Positions 16,061 through 25,898 of a stretch of DNA of 48,714 bases are shown here, piece after piece. Location of the stretch: positions 1 through 48,714 of the forward strand of contig JABHFS010000090.1 of the NCBI GenBank assembly GCA_018672475.1. Reading direction: 5' to 3'. The stretch's first letter is position 1, and each line of letters starts with the position of its first letter. A model generated the notes under the pieces. That model searched no databases and was not told the DNA's origin. It saw only the letters and a list, made by a program, of their open reading frames with translations. The stretch is from Gemmatimonadota bacterium. GTDB lineage: Bacteria > Latescibacterota > UBA2968 > UBA8231. Both the position numbers and the translations under genes were made by a program.

Positions 16061-18319
16061 ATGAGACGGGTCAGTTTTTGCATTAGCTTCATTTGGGTCT
16101 TTTGTGGTCCTCCGGTCGCAGCCGAAGTTATTATTGTTGGGGGCGAGAGCGGGCGGGATTGGCAGAGCGGCGGTGGGGATATTGCAGCTCAGGTCATTCG
16201 CAGCGACCAAAGTATCGAAATCACTAACTCGCCCGGCGGTGTCATTGCCTTCTCGCCGGAGGGCTTTGACAACTGGATCTTTCCGCAGCGCGCCGATACC
16301 ACACTCAATATCGCCCTTGGCGCCAATTCTGTGGCTAGAGGCGGTTCGATTACTTCGCCCAATATCCAGAGCATCCGCGGTGAACTGCCCAAGATCATCG
16401 ATGACGACGGCAGCACCGGCATGGACCTGCGCCTCAGTGCCGGGGCGACCAGCGCTCGGGTCCTCGGGCTGATTATAGATCTCGATCTTGGTGCCCGTTT
16501 CGGGCTCGATCGCTTTCGTTTTTTTCCGCGCAATGCCGCAGCTGAATTTCCCGCCCCCGAGTTTCCCTTCCAGAACGACTTTATGCGCAGCTTCGAGATC
16601 TTTATCAACGACGGCACACCAGAAACAAAGCTCGAAGGCGTGCCGATCCGCGAGAGCGTGGCGCTGGTGGGCCAGAATGAAGACCAGGTGGTGGATATCC
16701 ACATTCCGCCGCAATACGTGCGCTTCGTGCGGCTCAAGTCGCTGACGGCCACTGGTTTCGATATGGCTGAGTTTCAGGTCTTCGGCACCGGTTTTGTGCC
16801 CGAGGCGGTTTACGTTTCTAATATTTTCGATTTTGGCGATCTGGCTCTGTTGGGCAAGCTGCGCTGGGTGCAGCAGCAGGTCGGCGATGGGCAACTGTCG
16901 CGCATCACGGTGCGCACGCGCACGGGCGAGGATCCGGGCACGGTGCAATTCAACAAAGTGCGGCCCGGCGAGAGAATATTTCGCGTCGGTGGCGGCAATG
17001 CAGGTCTGATATCGGATGGGGCTGGAGTCAGCAGCGGCAGGGGCTTGGGCGGGGGTTTGGGTAGCGCCAATGACGAGGTGCCGTGGAAATTCGCCCGTGA
17101 TATCGAGGATGAGGAATTGAAGGCGTTGGTCGAGGGGCTGCTGGATAACGAGACGGTAACTTTGCGCGACGCGATTCAGATTTTCAACGCGCTTTCGCCG
17201 GAAGACCAGAACCTGCTGGCGCTAAGTGAGGCGGATTATAAAAAATTAAGCAGCGGTGATCGGGGTGCAATTCGCAACGATGTCGACAATTGGAGCGAGT
17301 GGTCGCCGCCCTATGCACTGGACGAAATGGCCCTACTGGCACAAGAGGGTTCCGGCGTAGAGATCGTCTCGCCCAGTCCAAGGCGCTATTTGCAATTTAT
17401 GATCGAATTTTTTAGCGACGAGTTCGAATCGGCGACCGGCGTCGGCGGGCTGGCCTTCGACGTGCTGGCTTCGCCTTTTGCAGAGCAGTTGATGGCCGAG
17501 ATCGTGCCGCGGCGGGCATCGGTGGGTGAGCGGACGGATTTCACTTATGCGGTGCTGGCCAAGTTGCGCCCCGGACAAGACCGGGGTTTTAATCGGCTGC
17601 AAGTCGATACGCCGCTCAAGGTCGGGACCGTGGGCACGATGCGCATCCAGCGACCCGACGGCACAGTGCTCGAGGCGGATTTCACCGGGGTGGCTCTGGA
17701 TCGATTGCCAGTGCAACAGGGCGATTTTTCCATTGTCGAGCTTCAAGAGCAGAGCGTGGTCTTCGAATTTCCCCTCGTCGATGAGGACGGAACCGAGCTG
17801 CAGGTGGTTTTCGACAATAGCGTTTTGCGTTTTGGCACGACTTTTAGCGGTCAGGTCTTCAATACAGAGAACGGTCAACTATTAGGTCAGGGCGTTGTGG
17901 CCGGCAATGCAGCGGACTTGGGTGACGGCGATTCCGATGTGCAGCCATTGGGCACTCCCTTCGAGGGCAACTTGTCGGTAGAGGTGCCGATCTCGGGTGA
18001 CTTGTTGGTCAACGTGGCGGTTGCGCCTCGGGTCTTCACCCCGAATGGCGACGGCGTCAATGATCTAACCATGATCCAGTACGATCTGACCAATGTCGGC
18101 AGCCCGACCGGGTTGGCCATCGCGATTTACGATTTGGCTGGTCGGCCGGTCAGACGGCTGTATGACGATCTCGATAACAGTGGTCGTTTCGCCCGAGTTT
18201 GGGATGGGCGGGATGACACGGGTCAAGTCGTGCCGCCGGGCAATTATGTATTCAGCGTGACGTTGGCGGCCAAGATCGGGCAGCGCAAGGTGTTGGCTGC
18301 GGTGGGCGTGGCGTATTGA
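16061..18319 (+). CDS. Secreted discoidin/FlgD-Ig-tail protein 1
   Basis: A 752-residue exported protein beginning with a Sec signal (MRRVSFCISFIWVFCGPPVAAE). An N-terminal region of about 240 residues looks like a discoidin/F5-8-type beta sandwich (DRFRFFPRN, VRFVRLKSLTATGFDMAEFQ). A middle module has YVSNIFDFGDLALLGKLRW and WSEWSPPY. From residue 659 RVFTPNGDGVND starts a FlgD-type / gliding-type Ig domain with IYDLAGRPVRRL and WDGRDDTGQVVPPGNYVF. It ends V-G-V-A-Y. Middle module and tail recur in the proteins at 25899 and 27832, so the three are paralogs. It is the first gene of a six-gene operon and is followed 41 bases later by a barrel gene. Surface location is likely; ligand unknown. 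Confidence 0.82.
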   Translation: MRRVSFCISFIWVFCGPPVAAEVIIVGGESGRDWQSGGGDIAAQVIRSDQSIEITNSPGGVIAFSPEGFDNWIFPQRADTTLNIALGANSVARGGSITSPNIQSIRGELPKIIDDDGSTGMDLRLSAGATSARVLGLIIDLDLGARFGLDRFRFFPRNAAAEFPAPEFPFQNDFMRSFEIFINDGTPETKLEGVPIRESVALVGQNEDQVVDIHIPPQYVRFVRLKSLTATGFDMAEFQVFGTGFVPEAVYVSNIFDFGDLALLGKLRWVQQQVGDGQLSRITVRTRTGEDPGTVQFNKVRPGERIFRVGGGNAGLISDGAGVSSGRGLGGGLGSANDEVPWKFARDIEDEELKALVEGLLDNETVTLRDAIQIFNALSPEDQNLLALSEADYKKLSSGDRGAIRNDVDNWSEWSPPYALDEMALLAQEGSGVEIVSPSPRRYLQFMIEFFSDEFESATGVGGLAFDVLASPFAEQLMAEIVPRRASVGERTDFTYAVLAKLRPGQDRGFNRLQVDTPLKVGTVGTMRIQRPDGTVLEADFTGVALDRLPVQQGDFSIVELQEQSVVFEFPLVDEDGTELQVVFDNSVLRFGTTFSGQVFNTENGQLLGQGVVAGNAADLGDGDSDVQPLGTPFEGNLSVEVPISGDLLVNVAVAPRVFTPNGDGVNDLTMIQYDLTNVGSPTGLAIAIYDLAGRPVRRLYDDLDNSGRFARVWDGRDDTGQVVPPGNYVFSVTLAAKIGQRKVLAAVGVAY

Positions 18320-18347
18320 AGCGACAAGATGGCACAAGACAGCACAC

Positions 18348-18353
18348 AGGAGG
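18348..18353 (+). promoter_or_regulatory. AGGAGG ribosome binding site that fixes a TTG start
   Basis: A perfect Shine-Dalgarno sequence stands seven bases before TTG 18361. The in-frame candidate at 18316 lies upstream of it and overlaps the previous stop, and would put 15 hydrophilic residues before the signal peptide. TTG 18361 begins directly with the signal peptide and is therefore preferred. Confidence 0.75.
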
Positions 18354-18360
18354 GATCAGG

Positions 18361-21162
18361 TTGAAGCTCGCGCATACTATAATCGCTCTGGCGGCGTTCG
18401 TCCTTTTCGCAGGGGCCGCGTCGGGGCAGGACTACGGCAATCGGCTGGGCGTGCAGCGCGGCGGGGCCGTTAGTTTCGAGCCCCAGGGGCCGGGTGTGCT
18501 CTTTGGTGCGCTCGATCCGGCGGTCAAGAAGTGGTACGTGCCGCAGGAGCTCTACACCGACTATGGCTGGAGCCAGCGGGAGTATTCGAATTACGCGCAA
18601 GATCCTTATGAGCGCTATGTCAATACAACGCGCGAGGGCGACTACTTCTATGATGTCTACGGCAATTTTACCACCCGCGGCTGGCTGATCTACGACTGGC
18701 GCCAGTTCCAGCCGCAGCCCTTGGGCAGCGGCATCTTCCAAAGCACGCGCTTCAACCGCTGGTTTAACGCGGTGACGATCAGCGGCGATTCCCAGGGCCA
18801 GTACAAATACGCGATCACTGTCGGCGACCGGATCCGCACCACGTTGACGCCGATGACCTTTTCCAAACCCGATTTCAACGGAGTGCAGATCGACTTCTCC
18901 TCCGACAAATACCGGGCGACGATCCTAGCTTCCAGAGTCAGCGAGCCGATTCGCGGTTCGTCGCAGACCTCGGGTGGGATCACCGAGCCGATAACCCAGA
19001 GCAATATCACCTCGCTCTTCGGTGGCCGGGCGACCTTCCAGGTCGGCGATTTTATCGAGTTGGGTGCAACCTTGATGGACGCCAGCAACGGCAATACCCT
19101 GCTCGACATGTTCAATGGCGACCTGATCGCCGGTAGTCTTACCGCCGGGCAGTCGACGGCGCCGCTGACGGCGGTGGCCATAATTTTGAGCGACGATTCA
19201 CCCGAAGACGGGATCGGCGGCGCGGCGCTGTTTTCGCATGATGTGCACATTACCAGCCGCAATTTCGAGACCGGAAAAGAGACCGTATTCACCTTGCAGG
19301 AAGTCGTTCGCCCCGGCGCCCGTTGGCCAATAATTTTTGGTGGATTCCGCCGTTCCGGTTTTTTGGCGGCGGATGGCCCCGAGCGGATCATTGTCAACTA
19401 CGACTTCAACGACCCGGCTTATGTCGGACCGAACCCGACCAGCATCGTCAGCGTCGATTTCGACTATGTTGTCGCCAACGACTTCAAGATCGAGATGTGG
19501 TCCGACCGCCAGACCGGCCAGCGCGCGCAACCGGCAGCGCCGCTCACCGCCGAGGTCATCGACTCGTCGCAGCCGGCGCTGATCACCCTGCGCCGCGCCG
19601 AGGGCAATGTCACCGATATCACCAACCTACAGCGGATGCAATTCGACTACGGGCTACCGACCGCCAATCTCGTCGGCGGTTTCACTCTCGCGGGCACCGG
19701 GGTGCTGGGTTTTGACTTCTACGGTGAATGGGACCGCAATAAGCGTTATCTGCAGTATCCCAATGCCGCGCTTTTTAACGAGGGTGAAAAACACAAGGTC
19801 TCGTCCGAAGTATCCGACGCCTGGCATTTTAATGTCGAGCGCCAGGATTTCCCGTGGTTTGTCTATGGCGAGGCCTATTCGATCGAGGCGGCCTATGCGA
19901 CGACGGCCTTTTTGACCAATGGCGTCGGCGAGGTCCAGTATGACAATTCGCAGCGGCATCTTTACGAATTCGTCGACGACAACGACGACCAGGACCGCTT
20001 CCCCGACTGGATCCGTTTCGGCTCGACGCAGGATCGGGCGATCTATCCGGGTTGGGACCAGAACAACGACTTTATCACTGATTTTAACCAAAACGACAAC
20101 GCGACCGCGGCGAATACGATTCCCGATTACGACGAGCCTTTCCTGCGCTACAATGTCGACCGACCTGAGTTCCTCTTCGGTATCGACCTCAATAACAACA
20201 ATTGGGTCGATCGCTTCGAAGACGATGATCTGCCCGATTTTCCCTATAAGTCCGACCGGCGCGGTTATAATTTCTTTGGCGGTCTGCACCTGAGCCCGGA
20301 GGCCCGGTTGACACTGGGGCGGACCGACGAAGAATCGCAGATGACCGACGCGTTCAACCAGACCAACTACGCCTTGTTCACTTTCGACAAGGACTATGCT
20401 GGATTGGGGCGGTTGCGGGTCTTTGATATGCTCAAACAGGCGAAGGATACGATCCCAGACGCGCGCCGCGAGCCGACGCCCTTTGTCGGGGCGTTGATCC
20501 AGCCGTTGGTACAGGATATCCTGCCGGCGCAGGACACCTGGGTGCATACGGCCTTTGTCGGTTTCGACTACAAAGGCGTTGAGGGGCTCAGCTTTGTCAA
20601 CAAGCTCAAGTGGGAGATATTCAGCCAAAACAAAAAAGACCCGCGCGACAGCAGCGGATTGCCGCTCAACGACAGCGCCAGTTTTTTTGGGCTGATCAAC
20701 AAGGTCGACTATACCTACAGCCTGGGCAGTTTGGATCTGCAGCCGCGGCTCAAGAGCGAGTTCCTGCGCCAGACCGCTTTTATCGCCGGAGAAGACCGCC
20801 GCGAAGAGTGGGCGATGACCCTGCAATTGATCGGGCGGCTGCCGGTGATGAAGCACACCACTATCGAGTCGGGGCTGGAGCAGTTGTGGTTTAGCGACCG
20901 GGTGCAGGACGAGGACGAGCTCAAGGCTGCGGGCCGGTTGCAGGAGACGGGAGATTTGGGTTCGACGAATGTCGCCGTGCAGTTGTCTACGACCTCGGAT
21001 TACCTCGGCTATAAACTGACGACGCAGGTGGGCCTGCGTTTTGGCCGCACGCTAACGGAACGGGTTATCGAGGATAATGATCGCCCCGGAGTCTTTAAAA
21101 CGGGAAATAAGAGCAGAAATGAAACGACGACGTTTATTACGGTTTTCGCTGGTCTTGAGTAA
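18361..21162 (+). CDS. Large outer-membrane barrel-like protein A
   Basis: A 933-residue exported protein with a clear signal (MKLAHTIIALAAFVLFAGAA, cut near SGQ-DYG). It is paralogous over its full length to the protein at 22860. Shared blocks are GPGVLFGALDP, WYVPQEL, TRGWLIYDWRQ near the N-terminus, LSDDSPEDGIGGAALF in the middle, and DEPFLRYNVDRPEFLFGID. Residues about 540-625 are Asp/Asn-rich with EF-hand-like loops (DQNNDFITDFNQ at 566 and DLNNNNWVDRFE at 609). The last strand FITVFAGLE, with alternating aromatic and small residues, fits an outer-membrane beta-signal. The barrel role is inferred from composition and strand pattern; I recognise no named family. Confidence 0.75.
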   Translation: MKLAHTIIALAAFVLFAGAASGQDYGNRLGVQRGGAVSFEPQGPGVLFGALDPAVKKWYVPQELYTDYGWSQREYSNYAQDPYERYVNTTREGDYFYDVYGNFTTRGWLIYDWRQFQPQPLGSGIFQSTRFNRWFNAVTISGDSQGQYKYAITVGDRIRTTLTPMTFSKPDFNGVQIDFSSDKYRATILASRVSEPIRGSSQTSGGITEPITQSNITSLFGGRATFQVGDFIELGATLMDASNGNTLLDMFNGDLIAGSLTAGQSTAPLTAVAIILSDDSPEDGIGGAALFSHDVHITSRNFETGKETVFTLQEVVRPGARWPIIFGGFRRSGFLAADGPERIIVNYDFNDPAYVGPNPTSIVSVDFDYVVANDFKIEMWSDRQTGQRAQPAAPLTAEVIDSSQPALITLRRAEGNVTDITNLQRMQFDYGLPTANLVGGFTLAGTGVLGFDFYGEWDRNKRYLQYPNAALFNEGEKHKVSSEVSDAWHFNVERQDFPWFVYGEAYSIEAAYATTAFLTNGVGEVQYDNSQRHLYEFVDDNDDQDRFPDWIRFGSTQDRAIYPGWDQNNDFITDFNQNDNATAANTIPDYDEPFLRYNVDRPEFLFGIDLNNNNWVDRFEDDDLPDFPYKSDRRGYNFFGGLHLSPEARLTLGRTDEESQMTDAFNQTNYALFTFDKDYAGLGRLRVFDMLKQAKDTIPDARREPTPFVGALIQPLVQDILPAQDTWVHTAFVGFDYKGVEGLSFVNKLKWEIFSQNKKDPRDSSGLPLNDSASFFGLINKVDYTYSLGSLDLQPRLKSEFLRQTAFIAGEDRREEWAMTLQLIGRLPVMKHTTIESGLEQLWFSDRVQDEDELKAAGRLQETGDLGSTNVAVQLSTTSDYLGYKLTTQVGLRFGRTLTERVIEDNDRPGVFKTGNKSRNETTTFITVFAGLE

Positions 21163-21177
21163 GGTTGGGGAATATTT

Positions 21178-22860
21178 ATGCGAAGCAGAGGTGCAGTAGT
21201 GTGGGGTAGATCGGTAGTGGCAGCGGCGGTGTTGGCGGCTTTTTTGGGTTCGGGCGGTTGCGGTGAGGAACTGCAGAAGCCGCGGGAACCGGTGGTTGCC
21301 GAGGTGGGGGACGCGGTGATCACCATCGCCGAGTTTAAGGCGTTCAACGCGCGTATTCCCCAGGGGATGAAACAAGGCGAGTCGAACGAGGCGGTGAAAC
21401 GCAACGTACTGGAAAGCCTGATCGATAAGACGCTATTGGTGCTGGAGGGGGCGGCGACCGAGGTCGAGCAGGACTCGTCGTTTAAGAAAGAGTTGGCCCG
21501 TTATGAACGTTCGCGGCTGATGAGTTTGTATGTGCAACGGGAAGTCGTGGCCAAGATACAGATCACACCCGAAGAAGTGCAGCAACTCTACCGCGAAAGC
21601 GGTCGCGATCGCGCTCTGCGCCTAGGCGGCATTATGCTAGAGAGCTTGCAGGAGGCCGAAGCGATTGTCGAGCGGCTCAATGCGGGTGAGGATTTTTTCG
21701 CGCTCGCCAGCGATCACTCGCTGCACGAATCTTCCGCCGTCAATGGCGGTGATAGCGGTACCTACCAGGTGCGCGATCAGATGTCGCCGGCGACGGTGGA
21801 GCAGGTGCTGGAGTTGCAGGTCGGGCAGATATCCGCACCGGTGCGCGAGACTTTTCCCGACGGGGATTATTATATCGTCTATAAGGTCCTCGATGAAATC
21901 CCGGCGCCATTAAGCGCGTCACAAAAGGCCGTCGTAGAAGAGTTGACTTTGCGCAAGCGCGCCGAGCGTCTCGAGACCTTGGGTGATTCGCTGCGCTTGG
22001 CCTATGCGCCCAAGGTGCGCGATGAGGCGATCGGATTGCTCGTTGAGCGCGCCGCCGATTATGGTGAGATCATGCTGAAACCCGGCGATGGCGATCAGCT
22101 ACTCTGCACTTACGCTGACCGCGAATTGACGCTACAGGGTTTTCTCGACAGGGTCGAGGCCACCACCGAACGCAAGGCGCGGGTGGCTGACGGCGCTCAG
22201 GTCGCCGCTTTGTTGCACGAGCAGATCCTGCCCGGCCTGTTTTTTGCCGCGGAGATTGAAGCCGCCGGTCTTCGCCGGGACAGCCTCTTTGTCGCGGATT
22301 TGCATTCGAAGCGGGAGGAATTGGCGCTCGATACGCTGCGGCGGCTGGAGGTCGACCGGCATCTGAGCGTCTCTGACGAGGAGATTCGCCGTTTTTACGA
22401 CGAGCACCCGGAAAAATTCACCATGCCGGAAACCACGCTCGCCATCGAAATCCTCGTGGCGGCGGACACGCTGGCCCAGCGTTTGGCGCAGGCATTGAAA
22501 GACGGTGCCGATCCCGGGGAATTGGCGATTCGCCATACCTTGCGCGAAGGCGCCCTGCATCACGGCGGCACGCTCACCCTCAATCTCTATACGCAGAGTT
22601 TTTTCCCGGACATTTACCGGGTGGTGCAGGGCATGCAGCCTGGACAGGTCGGTGGGCCGCTAAAAATCGACGCGGGTTATTCCGTTTTCAAGGTGATCGA
22701 CCGTACTAAAGAGTTGACGCCCTTTAACGATGAGGCCGAGCGCCGGGCGCGGGCCTATGTGCATATTGACAAGTCCAAGCGGGGTTATGTGAAATTCGTG
22801 CGCGATTTACGGCAAAAATACCCGGTTAAAATTATCGAGGAAAACCTACAGAAGATCTGA
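21178..22860 (+). CDS. SurA/PpiC-type peptidyl-prolyl isomerase lipoprotein
   Basis: A 560-residue protein with a lipoprotein signal (AAFLGSGGC, Cys28). A SurA-N-like helical part (VAEVGDAVITIAEFKAFN to SLIDKTLLVLEG) comes first. A parvulin-like module follows at about 140-240 (LRLGGIMLESLQEAEAIVERL, FALASDHSLHESSAVNGGDSG, VGQISAPV). A second, more diverged one lies at about 395-500 (EEIRRFYDEHPEKFTMPETTL, GMQPGQVGGPLKIDAGYSVFKVIDR). Such proteins sit in the periplasm and help fold outer-membrane barrels or exported proteins. Its place between two barrel genes supports a dedicated chaperone. Its TGA shares a base with the next ATG (TGATG), so translation is coupled. Confidence 0.85.
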   Translation: MRSRGAVVWGRSVVAAAVLAAFLGSGGCGEELQKPREPVVAEVGDAVITIAEFKAFNARIPQGMKQGESNEAVKRNVLESLIDKTLLVLEGAATEVEQDSSFKKELARYERSRLMSLYVQREVVAKIQITPEEVQQLYRESGRDRALRLGGIMLESLQEAEAIVERLNAGEDFFALASDHSLHESSAVNGGDSGTYQVRDQMSPATVEQVLELQVGQISAPVRETFPDGDYYIVYKVLDEIPAPLSASQKAVVEELTLRKRAERLETLGDSLRLAYAPKVRDEAIGLLVERAADYGEIMLKPGDGDQLLCTYADRELTLQGFLDRVEATTERKARVADGAQVAALLHEQILPGLFFAAEIEAAGLRRDSLFVADLHSKREELALDTLRRLEVDRHLSVSDEEIRRFYDEHPEKFTMPETTLAIEILVAADTLAQRLAQALKDGADPGELAIRHTLREGALHHGGTLTLNLYTQSFFPDIYRVVQGMQPGQVGGPLKIDAGYSVFKVIDRTKELTPFNDEAERRARAYVHIDKSKRGYVKFVRDLRQKYPVKIIEENLQKI

Positions 22861-25838
22861 TGACGGACCGCGGATTCAACATAGTCAAGTGGATAAGCCG
22901 GCTCGGGGCTTGGGGCTTCGTTGTGTTAGTGGCGACGACTGTCGGCGCCCAGACCGATTATGGCTACCGCCTGGGACAGCGGCAGGGTGGCGAGGTTAAT
23001 TTTACGACTACCGGTCCGGGTGTGTTGATGGATGCGCTCGATCCAACGGTCAAGCGTTGGTATTTGCCGCAGGAACTCTTCGGCGAGTATCGGCACAGCC
23101 AGTGGAGTTATACCAACTACGCTCGCGATCCCTATCTGCGCTATATCGAGCCGAGCCAAGAAGGCTCGCATTTCTACGATACCTATGGCAAACGGGTTAC
23201 TCGCGGTTGGCTGGTTTACGACTGGCGCCAGACCCAGGCGCGGACGGTTGAGAGCAGCCAACTTACGAAAGAGCGGCGCTACGCTAGTTGGTTTAATCGC
23301 TTGATTGTCAGTTCCGACCAGAGCGGCGATTATGGTTATTCGATTATGGTCGGCGACGAGGTCTTCGCGAGTTTGACGCCGATGACCTTCCGCAAAGCGG
23401 GTTTCAACGGGGTGGTGACCAGCTTTTCCTCCAGCCGGGTGCGGGCGACTGGTTTTTTTTCGCGTATCAGCCTGCCGATCGTTGAGATAGATCCGGATAT
23501 CCCGACGGCGTCGCAGGACAATTTCACCAATCTTATGGGCGGGCGAATCGAAGCGGATGTAACCGACTTCGCGACCTTGGGACTGACCTTGGTCAATGCG
23601 CACAATGGCGCCGGGAATCGTGAGAGTTTTCAGGGCAACCCACTCAAGGGCAAGCTTACCTCGGGGCAGTTGGGCCGGCGGCTCAACAAGTTGATCGTGC
23701 GGCTAAGCGATGATTCGCCCGAAGACGGTCAAGGCGGCGCGGTGCTCTTTGGTGCTGATATAGCGATTACGACGAGCCTATTGCGCGAAGTGCCGGTGGC
23801 AGGCGGAATGCGGATGGTGGCCAAGGACACGACGATCAGCGGCAGCAGCATCGGTTTTCTGCCGGTGATTGAAGGGGGCGCGGAGGGCGCCGGTTTCCTG
23901 CGCGCCGACGGCGGCGAGAGCATTCTGCTGAGATACACCCTGGCGGCCGAAGAGGGCGAGAGCGAGGAGGGCACGTTGCGGCTATTGCTGCAGCGCCAAT
24001 TGAATATGCCGCTCGACGAGGCTGACGAGGCGATTACCCGAGTTAAAAATGCGCGCTTCAGTTTGACGCTGGCCAACGACTATCGCGTTGAAGTGGCCTC
24101 GGACCGCCATAACGACAAGATCGGCACGCCGCAATTTGCCGTTATGGCCAGAGCCGACGGCAATGTACAAAATCAGCTTAACCCGCGCGAGGTGGTCTTC
24201 GACTATGGCTTGCCGACGGCGACACAGCTTTTCGGTATTACCGCCGAATTGCGTGACGTGCGAGGTTTTGATTTTTATGGCGAGGTCAATCTCAGCACTC
24301 GCTACCGGCAATTCCCGTCGACGGTGCGCGACCAGCACCGCTCCGTTTCGGGTATCGACGGCGACCTGCACGCGTTGGGTTTTATGTTCAACCTGTCAAA
24401 ACGCACCGGGCCCTGGCATTTGTTCTTGGAGGGTTTCGGCATGGACGACGACTATCTGACGACCCATAAGCCGGTCGACAGCCGCGGACTCGTCGACTAC
24501 GCGCCCGAGGCGACCGAACGGCTCTACGATTTTATCGACGACAACGACGACCACGACCGACATCCGGATCAGCGGCGCCTGTTCCAGGGCGGATTGGTGC
24601 CGCCGCAGTCGACCTCGGTGGGCAATTTTCAGGTTCGCTCGGACGGTGTGCCCGACCCGGCGGTCTTTCCCGGCTACGACGAAAACGGCGATTTTATCTC
24701 CGACTTCAATCAAAACAGCAATGGCGACCGCGAGAATTTCTTCCCCGATTACGAAGAGCCTTTTTTGCGGCACAATTCCGATCGGCCCGAATTTCTCTTC
24801 GGCATCGACCTCAACAACAATGGTTGGGCCGAGCGTTTTGAAAACGATGACCTGCCGGATTATCCTTACAAGAAGGACCATTGGGGTTATAACGCCTATG
24901 GCAGCGCGCAGATCAAACCCGAGGCGAAAATAACCTTGGGCTATCTGCGCCAGGACAAACACAAGGCCGACCGGCATAACCACACCGCCTACGGGATCTT
25001 CGCCTACACCGAGGATTTCCCCGGCCGGGGCCGGGTGCAGGTGTTCAATATGTTAAAAAAGGCCGAGGATACCATTGTCGACCCGCTCTCGCAGTGGCTG
25101 ATGCCCAGTTTGGCTTTCGGCGCCGCCGGCCAGACCAGCGGTCGCAATGTGCCGGTACCCGATTTTTTGGCGGCCGAGGATACGTGGATCAATACATTCT
25201 ACGCCGATTGGAGCTACAATAGCCCGCGGCTTTGGTCGAGTAAGCACCGTTTCAAATGGGAGCGCTGGAACCAGCGCGCCGCCGATAAAGTATTCGCGTT
25301 GGATGATAGCGGTGCGCGGATCCTCGACGCGGAGGCTTTGCCATTAGTGGAGTTCGACCCGCTCGGTTCGCAGGGGCGCAACGGCCGTCGGACCTCCGGC
25401 TTCACGGGGATGATCAACAAGGTCGATTATACTTTTGATTGGGGGCGGGTGGTGCTTGCCCCCCGCTTTAAAAGCGAGTTTTTGCGCGAGGTGCCCTTTA
25501 GCCTGACAGTCGAGAAGAGCCGCTCGTGGGACGGAATTTTATCGATAGTCGCCCGGTTGCCGTTTATGCGCGACTCGCAGATTGAGCTGGGTTTCGAACA
25601 GCGGCTATTCCAAGAGTTGACCGAGGACGAGGGCGAATTGGCGGGCAATGTGCCGACAGGGGATTTTCGCGGCACGGTATACGCGGCTCAATTGACCAAC
25701 AAGCGCTCGTACCTAGGTTATCAACTAATAACGCAATTGGGTTTGCGTTTCGATCGCAGATCCTTGGAAGTCGTAGACCGAGACCGTGAAACTCGCACCG
25801 CGGGGCTGGCATTCCTCACGATTTTCGCCAGTCTTTGA
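22860..25838 (+). CDS. Large outer-membrane barrel-like protein B
   Basis: A 992-residue paralog of the 18361 protein. A hydrophobic signal lies at residues 15-30 (LGAWGFVVLVATTVGAQ), then the same opening QTDYGYRLGQRQGGEVNF. Shared blocks include GPGVLMDALDP, WYLPQEL, TRGWLVYDWRQ, RLSDDSPEDGQGGAVLFG and EPFLRHNSDRPEFLFGID. The Asp/Asn-rich insert holds FIDDNDDHDRHPD, DENGDFISDFNQ (607) and DLNNNGWAERFE (650); the last fits the EF-hand loop spacing with Gly at position 6. The protein ends AFLTIFASL, matching the terminal strand of protein A. It overlaps the PPIase gene by one base. Probably an outer-membrane barrel partner; function unknown. Confidence 0.75.
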   Translation: MTDRGFNIVKWISRLGAWGFVVLVATTVGAQTDYGYRLGQRQGGEVNFTTTGPGVLMDALDPTVKRWYLPQELFGEYRHSQWSYTNYARDPYLRYIEPSQEGSHFYDTYGKRVTRGWLVYDWRQTQARTVESSQLTKERRYASWFNRLIVSSDQSGDYGYSIMVGDEVFASLTPMTFRKAGFNGVVTSFSSSRVRATGFFSRISLPIVEIDPDIPTASQDNFTNLMGGRIEADVTDFATLGLTLVNAHNGAGNRESFQGNPLKGKLTSGQLGRRLNKLIVRLSDDSPEDGQGGAVLFGADIAITTSLLREVPVAGGMRMVAKDTTISGSSIGFLPVIEGGAEGAGFLRADGGESILLRYTLAAEEGESEEGTLRLLLQRQLNMPLDEADEAITRVKNARFSLTLANDYRVEVASDRHNDKIGTPQFAVMARADGNVQNQLNPREVVFDYGLPTATQLFGITAELRDVRGFDFYGEVNLSTRYRQFPSTVRDQHRSVSGIDGDLHALGFMFNLSKRTGPWHLFLEGFGMDDDYLTTHKPVDSRGLVDYAPEATERLYDFIDDNDDHDRHPDQRRLFQGGLVPPQSTSVGNFQVRSDGVPDPAVFPGYDENGDFISDFNQNSNGDRENFFPDYEEPFLRHNSDRPEFLFGIDLNNNGWAERFENDDLPDYPYKKDHWGYNAYGSAQIKPEAKITLGYLRQDKHKADRHNHTAYGIFAYTEDFPGRGRVQVFNMLKKAEDTIVDPLSQWLMPSLAFGAAGQTSGRNVPVPDFLAAEDTWINTFYADWSYNSPRLWSSKHRFKWERWNQRAADKVFALDDSGARILDAEALPLVEFDPLGSQGRNGRRTSGFTGMINKVDYTFDWGRVVLAPRFKSEFLREVPFSLTVEKSRSWDGILSIVARLPFMRDSQIELGFEQRLFQELTEDEGELAGNVPTGDFRGTVYAAQLTNKRSYLGYQLITQLGLRFDRRSLEVVDRDRETRTAGLAFLTIFASL

Positions 25839-25898
25839 GCGGGTTATCGCTCAAGGAGATCGCGTCTTGACAAAGAGCTGCAGCGGAAGTGACCTGCT

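Noticed and set aside
19654..20856. Long minus-strand frame opposite the barrel A gene (about 400 codons)
   Set aside because: It is a shadow frame caused by codon bias of the real gene; it has no start signal and no recognisable domain.
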